A DNA stretch of 64,000 nt from Gammaproteobacteria bacterium (GCA_002747055.1 PDSQ01000025.1:62001-126000); one strand, 5' to 3'; positions 1 to 8,790 are shown, counted from the stretch's first letter. Translations and numbers: made by a program. The notes: generated from the sequence alone by a model not told the origin.

Positions 1-1
1 C

Positions 2-433
2 CTGGATATCATCCAGGTGGGTCGCTTTCAGCTACAATCCAGGGCTTATCTGGGCCGCTTCAATTTTAAAGGCAGCGATCAGCAGAAACGGGTAGGCGAT
101 CTGTCCGGGGGGGAAAGAAACCGGCTTCATCTTGCCAAGCTGTTGAAAGAAGGCGGTAATGTACTACTCTTGGATGAGCCAACCAATGATCTGGATGTCG
201 AAACACTGCGAGCACTGGAAGAAGCACTGCTGGCATTCCCGGGCTGCGTCATCGTTATCTCGCACGATCGCTGGTTCCTGGATCGAATCGCAACACATAT
301 TCTGGCCTTTGAAGGCGACAGTGAAGTGATCTGGCTGGAAGGCAATTTCTCTGACTATGACGAAGACTTGAAAGCCAGAAAGGGTGAACAGGCAACCACA
401 CCGACCAGAATGAACTACAAAAAACTGGCTTAA
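2..433 (+). CDS. ettA: Energy-dependent translational throttle protein EttA, 3' part only
   Basis: This is the last 143 codons of an ABC-F ATPase; the open frame continues past the left edge, so the start is missing. The piece holds the ABC signature LSGGE, the Walker B stretch [11 protein letters not shown] and the switch histidine in [17 protein letters not shown], followed by the short basic tail that ends EttA (xxMNYKKLA here). No membrane segment is present, as expected for ABC-F proteins. EttA binds the ribosomal E site and gates entry into the elongation cycle according to the ATP/ADP ratio. Paralogues Uup and YheS have different C-terminal tails, so EttA is the best match within the family. 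Confidence 0.93.
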   Translation: MDIIQVGRFQLQSRAYLGRFNFKGSDQQKRVGDLSGGERNRLHLAKLLKEGGNVLLLDEPTNDLDVETLRALEEALLAFPGCVIVISHDRWFLDRIATHILAFEGDSEVIWLEGNFSDYDEDLKARKGEQATTPTRMNYKKLA

Positions 434-460
434 TCATTTCGCCCACAATGCAGACAAAAT

Positions 461-517
461 CGGGTAATTCGGTCTATCCTGAACAGAAAGAATGCGGAAC
501 CAATAGACAATTGCCCG
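461..517. other. Long imperfect hairpin between ettA and the PilZ gene
   Basis: The arms CGGGTAATT (461-469) and AATTGCCCG (509-517) pair over 9 bp with one G-T wobble. After a two-base bulge, a further 6 bp (GTCTAT with ATAGAC) extends the stem. No T run follows on the plus strand, so it is not a classical terminator for ettA. Reading the minus strand a short TTTT follows, but no minus-strand gene lies upstream of it. It may be a transcript-end stabiliser or a REP-like element. Confidence 0.4.
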
Positions 518-550
518 ACCAACAACTATTCGAACCTGGAGCGACATCCC

Positions 551-946
551 GTGAGCACTAATCATGATCGATCGTCAGACAGAAGAAATTTCAGCCGCAT
601 CGGCTTTGACGCCAACAGCACAGTGTATCAGGGCGACCACTGCTGGCCATGCAGGGTACTGGATCTTTCTCTGAAGGGAGTCTTGATCGAGGTCACTGAA
701 GACTGGGACGGCAACACCGGCGCCCCCTTCGAAATCAAAGTTCTGTTAAGTGAAGATGAGGTGGAAGTCATCGTAATGTCGACAGTTGCCGCCTATCAGG
801 AAAAAACGCTGATCGGAATGAAAATTCAATACATCGATCTGGACAGTATCACTCACCTCAAGAGGCTGGTCGAACTCAATATTGGCAACGATGCCCTGTT
901 GGAAAGGGAACTGACAGCTCTTGTTGACGGTCACGGTGCGAGTTAA
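551..946 (+). CDS. PilZ domain protein, probable cyclic-di-GMP receptor
   Basis: This 131-residue protein is essentially one PilZ domain. The two c-di-GMP contact motifs are intact: RxxxR at residues 12-16 (RNFSR) and DxSxxG at 38-43 (DLSLKG). It has no membrane segment or second domain, so it is a cytosolic single-domain adaptor. It starts with GTG, preceded by GGAG about 10 bases upstream; the nearby ATG at 564 is out of frame. Its target cannot be read from the sequence. Several other c-di-GMP proteins lie in the window (17375, 19351, 36839), but none is adjacent to it. It converges on the oxidoreductase at 989. Confidence 0.9.
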   Translation: MSTNHDRSSDRRNFSRIGFDANSTVYQGDHCWPCRVLDLSLKGVLIEVTEDWDGNTGAPFEIKVLLSEDEVEVIVMSTVAAYQEKTLIGMKIQYIDLDSITHLKRLVELNIGNDALLERELTALVDGHGAS

Positions 947-988
947 GCCAGCACGGCTGAGGTCAGTCGACTCAACCCATTTGATGAT

Positions 989-2119
989 TCACGCGCTTCC
1001 TTTTCCTGAGTCCAGACTTATCTGAACCATTTCCGCCAAGGCCAGACAACAGGTCAGCCCTGGTGATTCAATTCCCAGCAAATTGACCAGACCGGTCACC
1101 TGGTGGGAGTCGCTGCACTGAATCACAAAATCATTCACTAGCCGGCCATCGCGCTTGATCTTCGGGCGCACCCCGCAATAGTCTGCTGTCAAACTTGCCT
1201 CCGGTAACGAAGGCCAATACTTGCGCACCTCCTGATAAAAACGCGGCAGTGACTCGGCACTCACCTGATAGTCCGGTTCGTCCAGCCACTCGACATCCGG
1301 CCCGAACCGTGCTGCCCCGGTCAGATCCAGGGTCAAGTGAACGCCGAGCCCCGTCTCCTCGGGAATCGGATAAACCAGGCAATCTGTCGGCGGGCGACCT
1401 GTTAACCTATAGTAATTGCCCTTGGCAAAACAAGGCTCCGGCAACTCAGTCAGCTCGATCCCGCTGGAACAGTTCAACCACTGAAGCGCAGACAAGCCAG
1501 CACAATTGACCACCTCGGAGGCTGTGATCAGACAAACCTCAGCTTCGGGAGTCTTCACTCCCAGCTCGATGCGATCCGATACGAAGTCGCCTCTGAGCAC
1601 CTCATGTTTGAACAGAAACAGGGTGCCATCGCGTTCGGCCTCCTGCTTTAATTGCACCATCAACCGATGAGAGTCAATAATTCCGGTGGATGGCGACCAA
1701 ATGGCCGAATGCGCAAATAACGCCGGATAACGACGGGCTATGGTTTCGCGACTGTACAGGCGCAAGTCTGCAACACCATTGCACAAGCCTTGCTGATATA
1801 GCTTGTCCAGTTTATCCAGTTGCCGTTTTTCAGTCGCCACTATCAACTTGCCACAACGGCGAAAGGGAACACGGTTGCGCTCACAATAATCGTAAAGCAA
1901 CTGCTTGCCGCGAACACAAAGCCTGGTTTTCAAGCTGGTCTCGGGATAGTAGATACCTGCATGAATCACCTCACTGTTGCGCGAAGACGTTTCAACACCA
2001 AAGCTCGGGTGCTTTTCGACAACAAACACTTCTCGCCCCGAGCGAGCCAACCGGGCAGCGACAGCAAGACCCACCACACCGGCACCGACTATCACTGTAT
2101 CTGCACTGTACTTATCCAC
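989..2119 (-). CDS. FAD-dependent oxidoreductase, L-2-hydroxyglutarate dehydrogenase-like
   Basis: This 376-residue protein belongs to the DAO fold of flavin oxidoreductases. The N-terminal dinucleotide-binding motif GAGVVG (residues 12-17) is followed by E35, which typically binds the FAD ribose. The stretch SSRNSEVIHAGIYYP is characteristic of the L-2-hydroxyglutarate oxidase/dehydrogenase group, as is the late GxxPK stretch (CGVRPKIKRDG). It probably oxidises a 2-hydroxy acid to the 2-oxo acid and passes electrons to a quinone or oxygen; the substrate is inferred only from family resemblance. It is transcribed divergently from srkA. No partner gene suggests a pathway, and glycine/D-amino acid oxidase-like activity remains an alternative. 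Confidence 0.8.
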   Translation of the reverse strand: MDKYSADTVIVGAGVVGLAVAARLARSGREVFVVEKHPSFGVETSSRNSEVIHAGIYYPETSLKTRLCVRGKQLLYDYCERNRVPFRRCGKLIVATEKRQLDKLDKLYQQGLCNGVADLRLYSRETIARRYPALFAHSAIWSPSTGIIDSHRLMVQLKQEAERDGTLFLFKHEVLRGDFVSDRIELGVKTPEAEVCLITASEVVNCAGLSALQWLNCSSGIELTELPEPCFAKGNYYRLTGRPPTDCLVYPIPEETGLGVHLTLDLTGAARFGPDVEWLDEPDYQVSAESLPRFYQEVRKYWPSLPEASLTADYCGVRPKIKRDGRLVNDFVIQCSDSHQVTGLVNLLGIESPGLTCCLALAEMVQISLDSGKGSA

Positions 2120-2221
2120 TGACTATTCCTGATAAATGGGTGAACGACAGGTTTATCATGATATTATGGCAACATTCACATTTTTGGAACCGGTTTACCG
2201 AAGGATATCGATATCCAGCGC

Positions 2222-3211
2222 ATGAATGTTAACCCACACCCCTATGACGCCCTTACCCCGGACGCGGTACTCAACGCAGTGGAATCGATCGGGTTATTGA
2301 CAGACGCCAGAATACTTGCCCTCAACAGCTACGAAAACCGAGTCTATCAGATAGGCATTGAAGAGGACGCGCCGGTTATCACCAAATTCTATCGGCCCCA
2401 GAGATGGACACGAGAACAAATACTGGAAGAACATCAGTTTGTCCTGGAACTGGAGGCATTGGAAATACCCGTGGTCGCCCCAATGACCATCAACGGCAAC
2501 ACACTGTTTGATTATCAAGGCTTTATGTTCTCGGTGTACCCGCGCCGAGGCGGCAGAACACCCGAACTGGAAGATCTCGACAACCTGTTCGCGATTGGAC
2601 GCTATATTGGTCGAATGCATGCCTGTGGCGCGGTTCGCCCCTTTATATATCGTCCCACGATGAATGTTGTCGACGAAGCAACCGCCAGCAGCCGTTACTT
2701 GCTCGCTAACGATTTTATTCCGAAAGACTTACGGCCCGCCTACGAAACGACCTCTGACGATTTGATCGAGCGTATGCAACAATCGCTTGCTCCGCATAAA
2801 AATCTACTGAACATCAGACTGCACGGAGATTGTCATGCCAGCAATATACTTTGGCGCGATGAGTGTCACTATTTTGTCGATTTTGATGATTGTAAGACCG
2901 GCCCGGCGATACAAGACTTATGGTTGCTGCTTTGGGGAGAACGCCCGACGCGAATCCGGCTGATAGCGGAGTTGCTGGAAGGCTACCGGGAATTCCATGA
3001 TTTCAACCCGGTTGAACTGCAACTGATCGAGACCCTGCGAACATTGCGAATAATGAATTATTCCGCCTGGCTGGCAAAACGCTGGTCAGACCCGGCGTTT
3101 CCGCGTCATTTTCCGTGGTTCAATACCGAGCGCTATTGGTCTGAGCATATATTGCAACTCAGAGAACAACAATCGGCTATGCAAGAAGAACCGTTAGTTT
3201 TGCTTGGCTGA
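2222..3211 (+). CDS. srkA: Stress response kinase A (YihE family)
   Basis: This 329-residue protein is full length for the SrkA/YihE family of phosphotransferases with a choline-kinase-like fold. The N-terminal stretch LNSYENRVYQIGIE is close to the E. coli protein, as is KFYRPQRWTREQILEEHQF, which carries the ATP-lysine region. The catalytic loop HGDCHASN (H201, D203, N208) and the metal-binding DFDD at about residue 220 are intact. SrkA is a Ser/Thr protein kinase that counters stress-induced, MazEF-linked cell death in E. coli. In Enterobacteria it precedes dsbA; here it is followed by a small membrane protein and cmoAB instead. Confidence 0.93.
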   Translation: MNVNPHPYDALTPDAVLNAVESIGLLTDARILALNSYENRVYQIGIEEDAPVITKFYRPQRWTREQILEEHQFVLELEALEIPVVAPMTINGNTLFDYQGFMFSVYPRRGGRTPELEDLDNLFAIGRYIGRMHACGAVRPFIYRPTMNVVDEATASSRYLLANDFIPKDLRPAYETTSDDLIERMQQSLAPHKNLLNIRLHGDCHASNILWRDECHYFVDFDDCKTGPAIQDLWLLLWGERPTRIRLIAELLEGYREFHDFNPVELQLIETLRTLRIMNYSAWLAKRWSDPAFPRHFPWFNTERYWSEHILQLREQQSAMQEEPLVLLG

Positions 3212-3277
3212 AAACCACTGTAAACTGGCGCAGAAAAACCCAAGCCCAATGGAAACAACAATGGAAAGACAGCCACA

Positions 3278-3625
3278 ATGAACAATCAACAACCCAATCG
3301 TCCCGAGACACGGAAAAATCCGCCATTTCCAGCAAATTATCTTATCTTGACGGCGGCGTTGACAGTGATGGCAACCGTGTTTGCATTGGAGACAATGGGC
3401 AAAATCAAGCATACCGACACCCGTGACGCATTTGAAATCGCCGAGTACAAGGGCATACTGGTGGCTCCGGGACACGACCACAGGCTATCCAGCAAACCGG
3501 CGACCATTGCCGCCGAATGTGTCAATGGCCATGTCGTTTTCAAACGTCGAAACAAAAATGATATAAAGGCGCTGATTGTCGACGACAAAAACCGCCCCAT
3601 ACTCTGTGCAAATTTCAACCAATGA
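3278..3625 (+). CDS. Small single-pass membrane protein of unknown function, coupled to cmoA
   Basis: I do not recognise a family for this 115-residue protein. One hydrophobic segment lies at about residues 18-38 (ANYLILTAALTVMATVFAL), after a short polar N-terminus rich in N, P and R. The remaining 75 residues are soluble, with two cysteines (AAECVNG and ILCANF), and are probably periplasmic. The stop codon overlaps the cmoA start as ATGA, so translation of the two is likely coupled. A GGAAAG about 15 bases upstream is a loose ribosome site. The tight spacing makes it a real gene, though its role in tRNA modification, if any, is unknown. Confidence 0.6.
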   Translation: MNNQQPNRPETRKNPPFPANYLILTAALTVMATVFALETMGKIKHTDTRDAFEIAEYKGILVAPGHDHRLSSKPATIAAECVNGHVVFKRRNKNDIKALIVDDKNRPILCANFNQ

Positions 3626-4356
3626 GCCAAAGAGACGACCTTTACGCCAAACCCGTCGCTCAGGTTGCCGACTTCGCATTTGACGAAGCCGTCGCCCGGG
3701 TTTTCCCGGATATGATTCGCCGGTCGGTTCCGGGTTATACCACGATCATCCCGATGATCGAACTGATTACCTCGCAATACGCCCAACCGGACACGACGAC
3801 CTTCGATCTGGGCTGTTCCCTGGGCGCATCAACGCTGGCAATGCGACACGGTTTAAAATCCATCGCCAACACGCGGGTTATCGCCGTCGACAACTCTGCG
3901 GCAATGATCGAGCGATGCGACCATTATATCGAGCTGGATAATTGCCCGGTGCCGGTAGAGCTGATCGAACAGGATATTCGCGACACCCCCATTGTCAATG
4001 CATCGGTGACGACACTGAATTTCACCTTGCAATTTGTTCCCCCTGAAGACCGATTGGCGCTGCTCGAAAAAATCTATCAGGGTATGACTCCAGGTGGTTG
4101 CCTGATTGTTTCGGAAAAATTTCATAGCGAAAACCCGATTGAACAACAGGTCAATACCGCGCTGCATACCGAATTCAAAAAGGCAAATGGCTATTCTGAC
4201 CTGGAAGTCAGCCAGAAACGTAGCGCCATCGAAAAGGTGTTACTGACGGAAACCCAACAGCAGCATTTGCAACGACTGTACCAGGCCGGTTTCGCTCACG
4301 CCCAGATTTGGTATCAGTGTTTTAGCTTTATCTCGATGATTGCGTTTACATCATGA
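3622..4356 (+). CDS. cmoA: Carboxy-S-adenosyl-L-methionine synthase CmoA
   Basis: This 244-residue SAM-dependent enzyme matches the CmoA family in length and pattern, beginning DLYAKPVAQVADFAFDEAVARVFPDMI. The nucleotide-binding loop DLGCSLGAST starts at D62, and FTLQFVPPEDR follows the usual acidic strand. CmoA converts SAM and prephenate into carboxy-SAM, the donor used by CmoB for wobble-uridine modification in tRNA. It overlaps the small membrane protein upstream and cmoB downstream, both by ATGA, so the three form a translationally coupled operon. The prephenate substrate links it to aromatic amino acid metabolism. Confidence 0.96.
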   Translation: MSQRDDLYAKPVAQVADFAFDEAVARVFPDMIRRSVPGYTTIIPMIELITSQYAQPDTTTFDLGCSLGASTLAMRHGLKSIANTRVIAVDNSAAMIERCDHYIELDNCPVPVELIEQDIRDTPIVNASVTTLNFTLQFVPPEDRLALLEKIYQGMTPGGCLIVSEKFHSENPIEQQVNTALHTEFKKANGYSDLEVSQKRSAIEKVLLTETQQQHLQRLYQAGFAHAQIWYQCFSFISMIAFTS

Positions 4357-5363
4357 TCAGTCTGAATGCTATTTACGACAACCTGTTTCACTTCCTCGCG
4401 ACCAACAGCCGCTTGCGTAGCTGGTCCGATCAGCTCAAAACACTGATCAGGGGAAAACTGATACAGGCGCCCCACGGAGACCTCGACCACTGGTTGACCG
4501 CGCTAAACCAGTTACCGGAAAAACCCGGTACCAGAGTCGAATTAAACTGTCCAACGATTGAAATCGGCCGGCCAAGCGACTTGAGTTCAACCGAACAAGC
4601 ACAACTGGAAACGGGCCTGCGCGGCTTGATGCCCTGGCGAAAAGGCCCATTCAACTTTTTTGGCACTTATATCGACACCGAATGGCGTTCGGACTGGAAA
4701 TGGCAGCGGCTGATTCCGCATATCCAACCATTGGACACGCATCTCGTGCTGGATGTCGGCTGTGGCTCAGGTTATCACTGCTGGCGTATGCTGGGCGCCG
4801 GCGCAGAGCGGGTAATTGGCATCGATCCCAGCCAGCTTTTTTTGATGCAGTTTCTGGCAGTTAAAAAGTACCTGGGCAATCAGGCAACTGCCGATTTGTT
4901 ACCATTGCGCATGGAAGAGATGATGCCCAATCTGTCAGCGTTTGACAGCGTATTTTCTATGGGCGTGCTGTACCACCGCAGATCTCCGATTGACCACCTG
5001 TACGAACTGAAAGGCGCACTGAAACCTGGCGGGCAACTGATCCTGGAAACCCTTGTGATTGAAGACCAGCCGGATATTCCACCCGGCCACATACTGATGC
5101 CCGCTGACCGCTATGCAATGATGCGTAATGTCTGGTTTATCCCGACACCCGCCACATTGACACAATGGCTGCATCGGGTAGGCTTTCGGTCAGTCCGCTG
5201 TGTTGACCTCAATACCACCGGCCTGGACGAACAAAGAACGACCGACTGGATGCAGCATCGATCACTTAACGATTTTCTGGCACCTGGCGACACCAGTAAA
5301 ACCATCGAGGGCTACCCGGCTCCACTGCGTGCCGTTTTGGTCGCGAAAAAGCCTTCTGCCTGA
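4353..5363 (+). CDS. cmoB: tRNA U34 carboxymethyltransferase CmoB
   Basis: This 336-residue enzyme transfers the carboxymethyl group of carboxy-SAM to 5-hydroxyuridine at tRNA position 34, giving cmo5U, which widens decoding at the wobble base. The N-terminal ~100 residues are the CmoB-specific extension, ending in LMPWRKGPFNFFGTYIDTEWRSDWKW. The methyltransferase loop VLDVGCGSGYHCWRML and FSMGVLYHRRSP follow. The length is normal for the family. Its ATG overlaps the cmoA stop by four bases. It converges on flgT, with only 13 bases between the stop codons and no obvious terminator in that gap. Confidence 0.96.
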   Translation: MISLNAIYDNLFHFLATNSRLRSWSDQLKTLIRGKLIQAPHGDLDHWLTALNQLPEKPGTRVELNCPTIEIGRPSDLSSTEQAQLETGLRGLMPWRKGPFNFFGTYIDTEWRSDWKWQRLIPHIQPLDTHLVLDVGCGSGYHCWRMLGAGAERVIGIDPSQLFLMQFLAVKKYLGNQATADLLPLRMEEMMPNLSAFDSVFSMGVLYHRRSPIDHLYELKGALKPGGQLILETLVIEDQPDIPPGHILMPADRYAMMRNVWFIPTPATLTQWLHRVGFRSVRCVDLNTTGLDEQRTTDWMQHRSLNDFLAPGDTSKTIEGYPAPLRAVLVAKKPSA

Positions 5364-5376
5364 TTCATGTCCCCAG

Positions 5377-6597
5377 CTACCAGGCGATCAGCAAATCATC
5401 TTCCTGAATATTGAGTCTGCCGGCTTCGATAGTCAAACTGCCTCGGGAAAAGTGAGGTTGTACCTGATCTACCTTGAGGGCAGTATGCATATCCGTCAAC
5501 TCGTAACGCTGAAACTGGTCGGAGTCAGAGAACTGGAAGGTACGATAGACGCTTAACTTGTCGCCCGGTCGGACACCGGCACTGCTACCTGACGAAAAAT
5601 GCAATATCCTGCCATCGACCCGGGAAATACGAGTGATAAAAGGCTGACAACGCAGTCTTTCGCTAATTTCATGCGCGACATTATCCAGCAAATCGCCGAC
5701 ACCCTGGCCATAATCGGTTTGCCAGAATGCGTCAGACCCAAAGGCAATCCGCGATTGTACGGGTTCATCCCAGCGGCGCTCAATCCGATAAAACTTCTGG
5801 AAAACAATAGATCCATTGAATCCGTCATGCACGAATATCTCCAATGCAAATGCGCGTCCCTGATCGTACCCTCCCCATCCGGTCAGACTGCCCAAAGATC
5901 GTCGCAGGGAGGCAACAGGCGAAGCGTTCATCGCATCCGGATTTTTCAATGACATATCACGAATCACACCGGACAACACAAACTGCACGCCCATTTCCTT
6001 GGCCACCGTCACTGCCTTAGTCAGTGTTCTCTGCTGAGTAAAGGCGGTCGGCGCATTCACCAGATCATCGTATAGCCGGGTACGGCTAGTTTCAAAAACA
6101 AGGGTGTTATCCAAATAATTCAATTGTTTGGCAAGGTAGGCAGGCAAAGCCCGATCTATGTTGTGCAGGTTACCATATTGCGGGTGTTGCCGATTCTGCA
6201 CCGAGAAACCGACAATCGCCACCTTTTTACGGTAGTTATTGGCGGTTCCGGCATCACATTGGGCGAGCTGTTCAACTAGCGCGCTGACCAGCATGGTCAC
6301 CACATCATCGTTGACCTTTTCGTCCAGAATTTTTACATCGCGAATGTAGGCATGGCTTTTTATATCAAGCTGATCCTCGGTCAAATCGCCGTTGCGCAAT
6401 GACTGATGACCATAGACGCGCACACCTGCTTGCATGGCGGCCTGACGCAGCGCATCTTCCCGAGCCTGCTGCCGAGCAATATCGAGCCGACCATTTTCTA
6501 TTGCGGCTTTGCCGGTAGCCTGAATCCATTTAGCCTGAACAGGAACACAGACCAACATCAGCGCAAGCAGCCAAACGCCTGCTCTCAAGCGTTTCAT
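5377..6597 (-). CDS. flgT: Flagellar assembly protein FlgT (H-ring)
   Basis: I start this 406-residue protein at the ATG at 6597. This gives a clean signal peptide (MKRLRAGVWLLALMLVCVPVQA) and avoids a 35-residue extension that would overlap flgP. The mature protein begins KWIQATGKAAIENGRLDIARQQAREDAL, typical of FlgT, a periplasmic protein that forms the H ring around the basal body and helps assemble the stator-binding T ring in Vibrio-type motors. The C-terminal ~70 residues form the small beta domain described for FlgT. It follows flgP on the same strand after about 85 bases, and the two are probably cotranscribed. Confidence 0.88.
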   Translation of the reverse strand: MKRLRAGVWLLALMLVCVPVQAKWIQATGKAAIENGRLDIARQQAREDALRQAAMQAGVRVYGHQSLRNGDLTEDQLDIKSHAYIRDVKILDEKVNDDVVTMLVSALVEQLAQCDAGTANNYRKKVAIVGFSVQNRQHPQYGNLHNIDRALPAYLAKQLNYLDNTLVFETSRTRLYDDLVNAPTAFTQQRTLTKAVTVAKEMGVQFVLSGVIRDMSLKNPDAMNASPVASLRRSLGSLTGWGGYDQGRAFALEIFVHDGFNGSIVFQKFYRIERRWDEPVQSRIAFGSDAFWQTDYGQGVGDLLDNVAHEISERLRCQPFITRISRVDGRILHFSSGSSAGVRPGDKLSVYRTFQFSDSDQFQRYELTDMHTALKVDQVQPHFSRGSLTIEAGRLNIQEDDLLIAW

Positions 6598-6682
6598 ATT
6601 CGACAGAATGGTTTCCGACCAAGTCATCACTGAACTCTCATCACAATAGACATCACTGACACCTGTTTCTTTAACGCCCAGT

Positions 6683-7294
6683 CTAAAAATAGTACTGCGC
6701 ACCTGAACCTGGGGTTTTACTGGGGTTTCTTGCCATTTCCTTACCGGAAGACAACATCATTCGGCACTCCTCGGTATAACGGAAATGATTGGTATGGGTC
6801 AGACATTCCCTAAACGCCGGTTCCAGCACCAACTCCAACACGGTTTCAAATGAACCACCTGACATCTCATTGACAGCGATCACTTTGGCACCCCGTATAT
6901 AGCTGTCCACCCAGGTTCTTAACTGGTCATTCTGTACCGCAAAATCCTTGACTGTGGATGAACCATAGATAATGGTTCCGTAAACCCGCTCGACCAGAGA
7001 TCGAAGTGCATCCAGCTTGGACGCACGCATCGCCATCAACCTTTGTGTTGCAATCGCTTTACCTTTATCAGACTTGTAGGTACCGTAACCGGTGACCCTT
7101 ACCACAATCGGCTCAAGTGACGCCGGCGAGTACGGTTGCGCTGCCTGTTGATCCTGGTTTGAATCGGAGCTGTTCGTGTTGGCGCAGCCAGCAATCAGCA
7201 ATATCGCCAGCGCCACCCAAAGCGGCTTGATCGTTCCCCTCGCTTGAGCACTGAAATACTCAAACCCATGAACGGATGGTATTGGTTGTTTCAT
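6683..7294 (-). CDS. flgP: Flagellar outer-membrane lipoprotein FlgP (LPP20 family)
   Basis: This 203-residue lipoprotein has a signal sequence ending in the lipobox LIAGC, with the lipidated cysteine at residue 37. The core (VRVTGYGTYKSDKGKAIATQRLMAMRASKLDALRSLVERVYG) is the LPP20/FlgP fold, which resembles FlgT's N-terminal domain. FlgP is an outer-membrane ring component needed for motility in Vibrio and Campylobacter. It precedes flgT; the usual third partner flgO is not in the window. The N-terminal region before the lipobox is longer than usual (about 22 residues before the hydrophobic stretch). GTAGGA about 12 bases upstream may be the ribosome site. Confidence 0.83.
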   Translation of the reverse strand: MKQPIPSVHGFEYFSAQARGTIKPLWVALAILLIAGCANTNSSDSNQDQQAAQPYSPASLEPIVVRVTGYGTYKSDKGKAIATQRLMAMRASKLDALRSLVERVYGTIIYGSSTVKDFAVQNDQLRTWVDSYIRGAKVIAVNEMSGGSFETVLELVLEPAFRECLTHTNHFRYTEECRMMLSSGKEMARNPSKTPGSGAQYYF

Positions 7295-7328
7295 AATGAC
7301 AAATTCCTACTCTATTGGCCATAAAATG

Positions 7329-7398
7329 GTTAACTTTCGGAACCCCTATGAAATATTCATGCCTATATAAACTTAGCTTTACTTTTCAAAAAGTTAAC
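7329..7398. promoter_or_regulatory. Spaced inverted repeat upstream of flgP
   Basis: GTTAACTTT (7329-7337) and AAAGTTAAC (7390-7398) form a perfect 9-bp inverted repeat separated by 52 bases. It lies in the 206-base gap between the divergent flgP and cca genes, starting 35 bases upstream of flgP. The spacing (about six helical turns centre to centre) would suit a looping or dimeric regulator, but nothing identifies the protein. It could be chance in AT-rich DNA. Confidence 0.25.
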
Positions 7399-7444
7399 AA
7401 GCTGCTAGTCTGGATTACCGATACTAAAACTCGCATGGCGACAA

Positions 7445-7471
7445 AAAACCGGCAAGGCTTTACCCTTGCCA
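7445..7471 (-). terminator. Minus-strand hairpin with T tract, overlapping a sigma-54-like box
   Basis: Read on the minus strand, GGCAAGG-GTAAAG-CCTTGCC is a 7-bp GC-rich stem followed by GGTTTTTT, the form of an intrinsic terminator. No minus-strand gene lies just upstream, since cca starts at 7501 on the other strand. The same bases contain TGGCAAGGGTAAAGC on the minus strand. That has the GG-N10-GC spacing of sigma-54 promoters, with a good -24 half and a poor -12 half, about 165 bases upstream of flgP. Either reading is possible; I cannot decide between them. Confidence 0.35.
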
Positions 7472-7500
7472 GAAGATAACGCAAACACAACGGGGACAAA

Positions 7501-8790
7501 ATGAAAACCTATCTGGTCGGTGGCGCAGTGCGCGATCAACTGCTCGGTCTAACCGTCAAAGACAAAGACTGGGTCGTCGTTGGCGGCAGCCCCGAAGCCA
7601 TGCTGAATCAGGGTTTTAAACAGGTGGGCGCGACCTTCCCGGTATTTCTTCACCCGGATACAAAAGAAGAATACGCCCTGGCACGCACTGAACAAAAGCA
7701 GGGCACCGGCTACAAAGGCTTTCGCTGCTTTTTTTCCGCCGATGTCAGCCTGGAGCAAGACCTGAAACGGCGCGATCTGACCATCAACGCTATGGCTCGG
7801 GATCATAACGGCACTATTATCGACCCCTATGGAGGGCAAAAAGACCTCGCAGCGAAGCGGCTGCGGCATGTCTCTCCGGCATTTGCAGAAGACCCGCTGA
7901 GAATACTGCGGGTAGCACGCTTTGCCGCTCGATTCCACGATCTGGGGTTTACCATCGCCGACGAAACCATCGAAATGATGCAACGCATCGTCGCCTCCGG
8001 TGAAGTGGCACAGCTCACTCCGGAACGAGTCTGGCAGGAAACCGAACGGGCATTAGCCGAAACCCGTCCAGGCATTTACTTTCAGGTATTAAGAAGCATT
8101 GGTGCTTTAGCGGTTCTGATGCCTGAGCTGGATGTCCTGTTTGGCGTACCACAACCGGAACAATATCATCCCGAAATTGATAGCGGACGCCACTCATTGA
8201 TGGCACTTGAAATTGCCTGTCAGCTAACGGCAGACACAAAAGTCCGGTTTGCCGCTCTGGTGCATGATCTGGGCAAAGGTCTGACACCCAAAGAGTGTTT
8301 ACCCAAACACATAGGACATGAACGGGCAGGCGTCAAACCCATTCAAGCCATGTGTCAACGCCTGCGCATCCCGAATGAATTTAGAGATATGGCCTGCCTG
8401 GCATCCGAATACCATCTGATTATTCATCGTGCTTTCGAACTGACGCCCAAAACCATTTTGAAAGTCATCAAAAACTGCCATGCATTGCGCAGACCACGGC
8501 GATTCGGTCAATTGCTTATGGTTTGCGAAGCCGATGCCCGGGGCCGGGCAGGCATGGAAAAAAACCGCTACCCCCAATCCACCTTCTTTGCAAACATACT
8601 GGATACCCTTGCCAAAGTGACCATCCGGGACTTGATCGAGAAAGGTTTGACCGGCTCGCAACTGGGCCAGGCCATTCACGCCCGACAAATCCGCCAGATT
8701 AAAGAGGCAGTGGCCAATCAGCGCCTTACCCGATCAGGCAGCGAACACGAGACTATTGAAAACAGTGAATATAGCGAAGCCAAGCCATGA
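7501..8790 (+). CDS. cca: CCA-adding tRNA nucleotidyltransferase with HD domain
   Basis: This 429-residue multifunctional CCA protein adds or repairs the 3' CCA of tRNA. The polymerase head has GGAVRD (7-12) and the two catalytic aspartates D21 and D23 in KDKDWVVVGG. RRDLTINAMA and the conserved DPLRILRVARFAARF follow. The C-terminal HD phosphohydrolase domain is present, with H255-D256 in AALVHDLGKG, as in gammaproteobacterial class II enzymes with 2',3'-cyclic phosphodiesterase and phosphatase activities. Its stop overlaps the start of the following SDR gene (ATGA), so they are coupled. Confidence 0.96.
   Translation: MKTYLVGGAVRDQLLGLTVKDKDWVVVGGSPEAMLNQGFKQVGATFPVFLHPDTKEEYALARTEQKQGTGYKGFRCFFSADVSLEQDLKRRDLTINAMARDHNGTIIDPYGGQKDLAAKRLRHVSPAFAEDPLRILRVARFAARFHDLGFTIADETIEMMQRIVASGEVAQLTPERVWQETERALAETRPGIYFQVLRSIGALAVLMPELDVLFGVPQPEQYHPEIDSGRHSLMALEIACQLTADTKVRFAALVHDLGKGLTPKECLPKHIGHERAGVKPIQAMCQRLRIPNEFRDMACLASEYHLIIHRAFELTPKTILKVIKNCHALRRPRRFGQLLMVCEADARGRAGMEKNRYPQSTFFANILDTLAKVTIRDLIEKGLTGSQLGQAIHARQIRQIKEAVANQRLTRSGSEHETIENSEYSEAKP

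Noticed and set aside
1690..2232. Long plus-strand frame opposite the FAD oxidoreductase
   Set aside because: It is the shadow of a clear flavoenzyme on the other strand and has no own motif.
6598..6702. Longer flgT frame
   Set aside because: It overlaps flgP and lacks a signal peptide at its start; the ATG at 6597 gives a good one.
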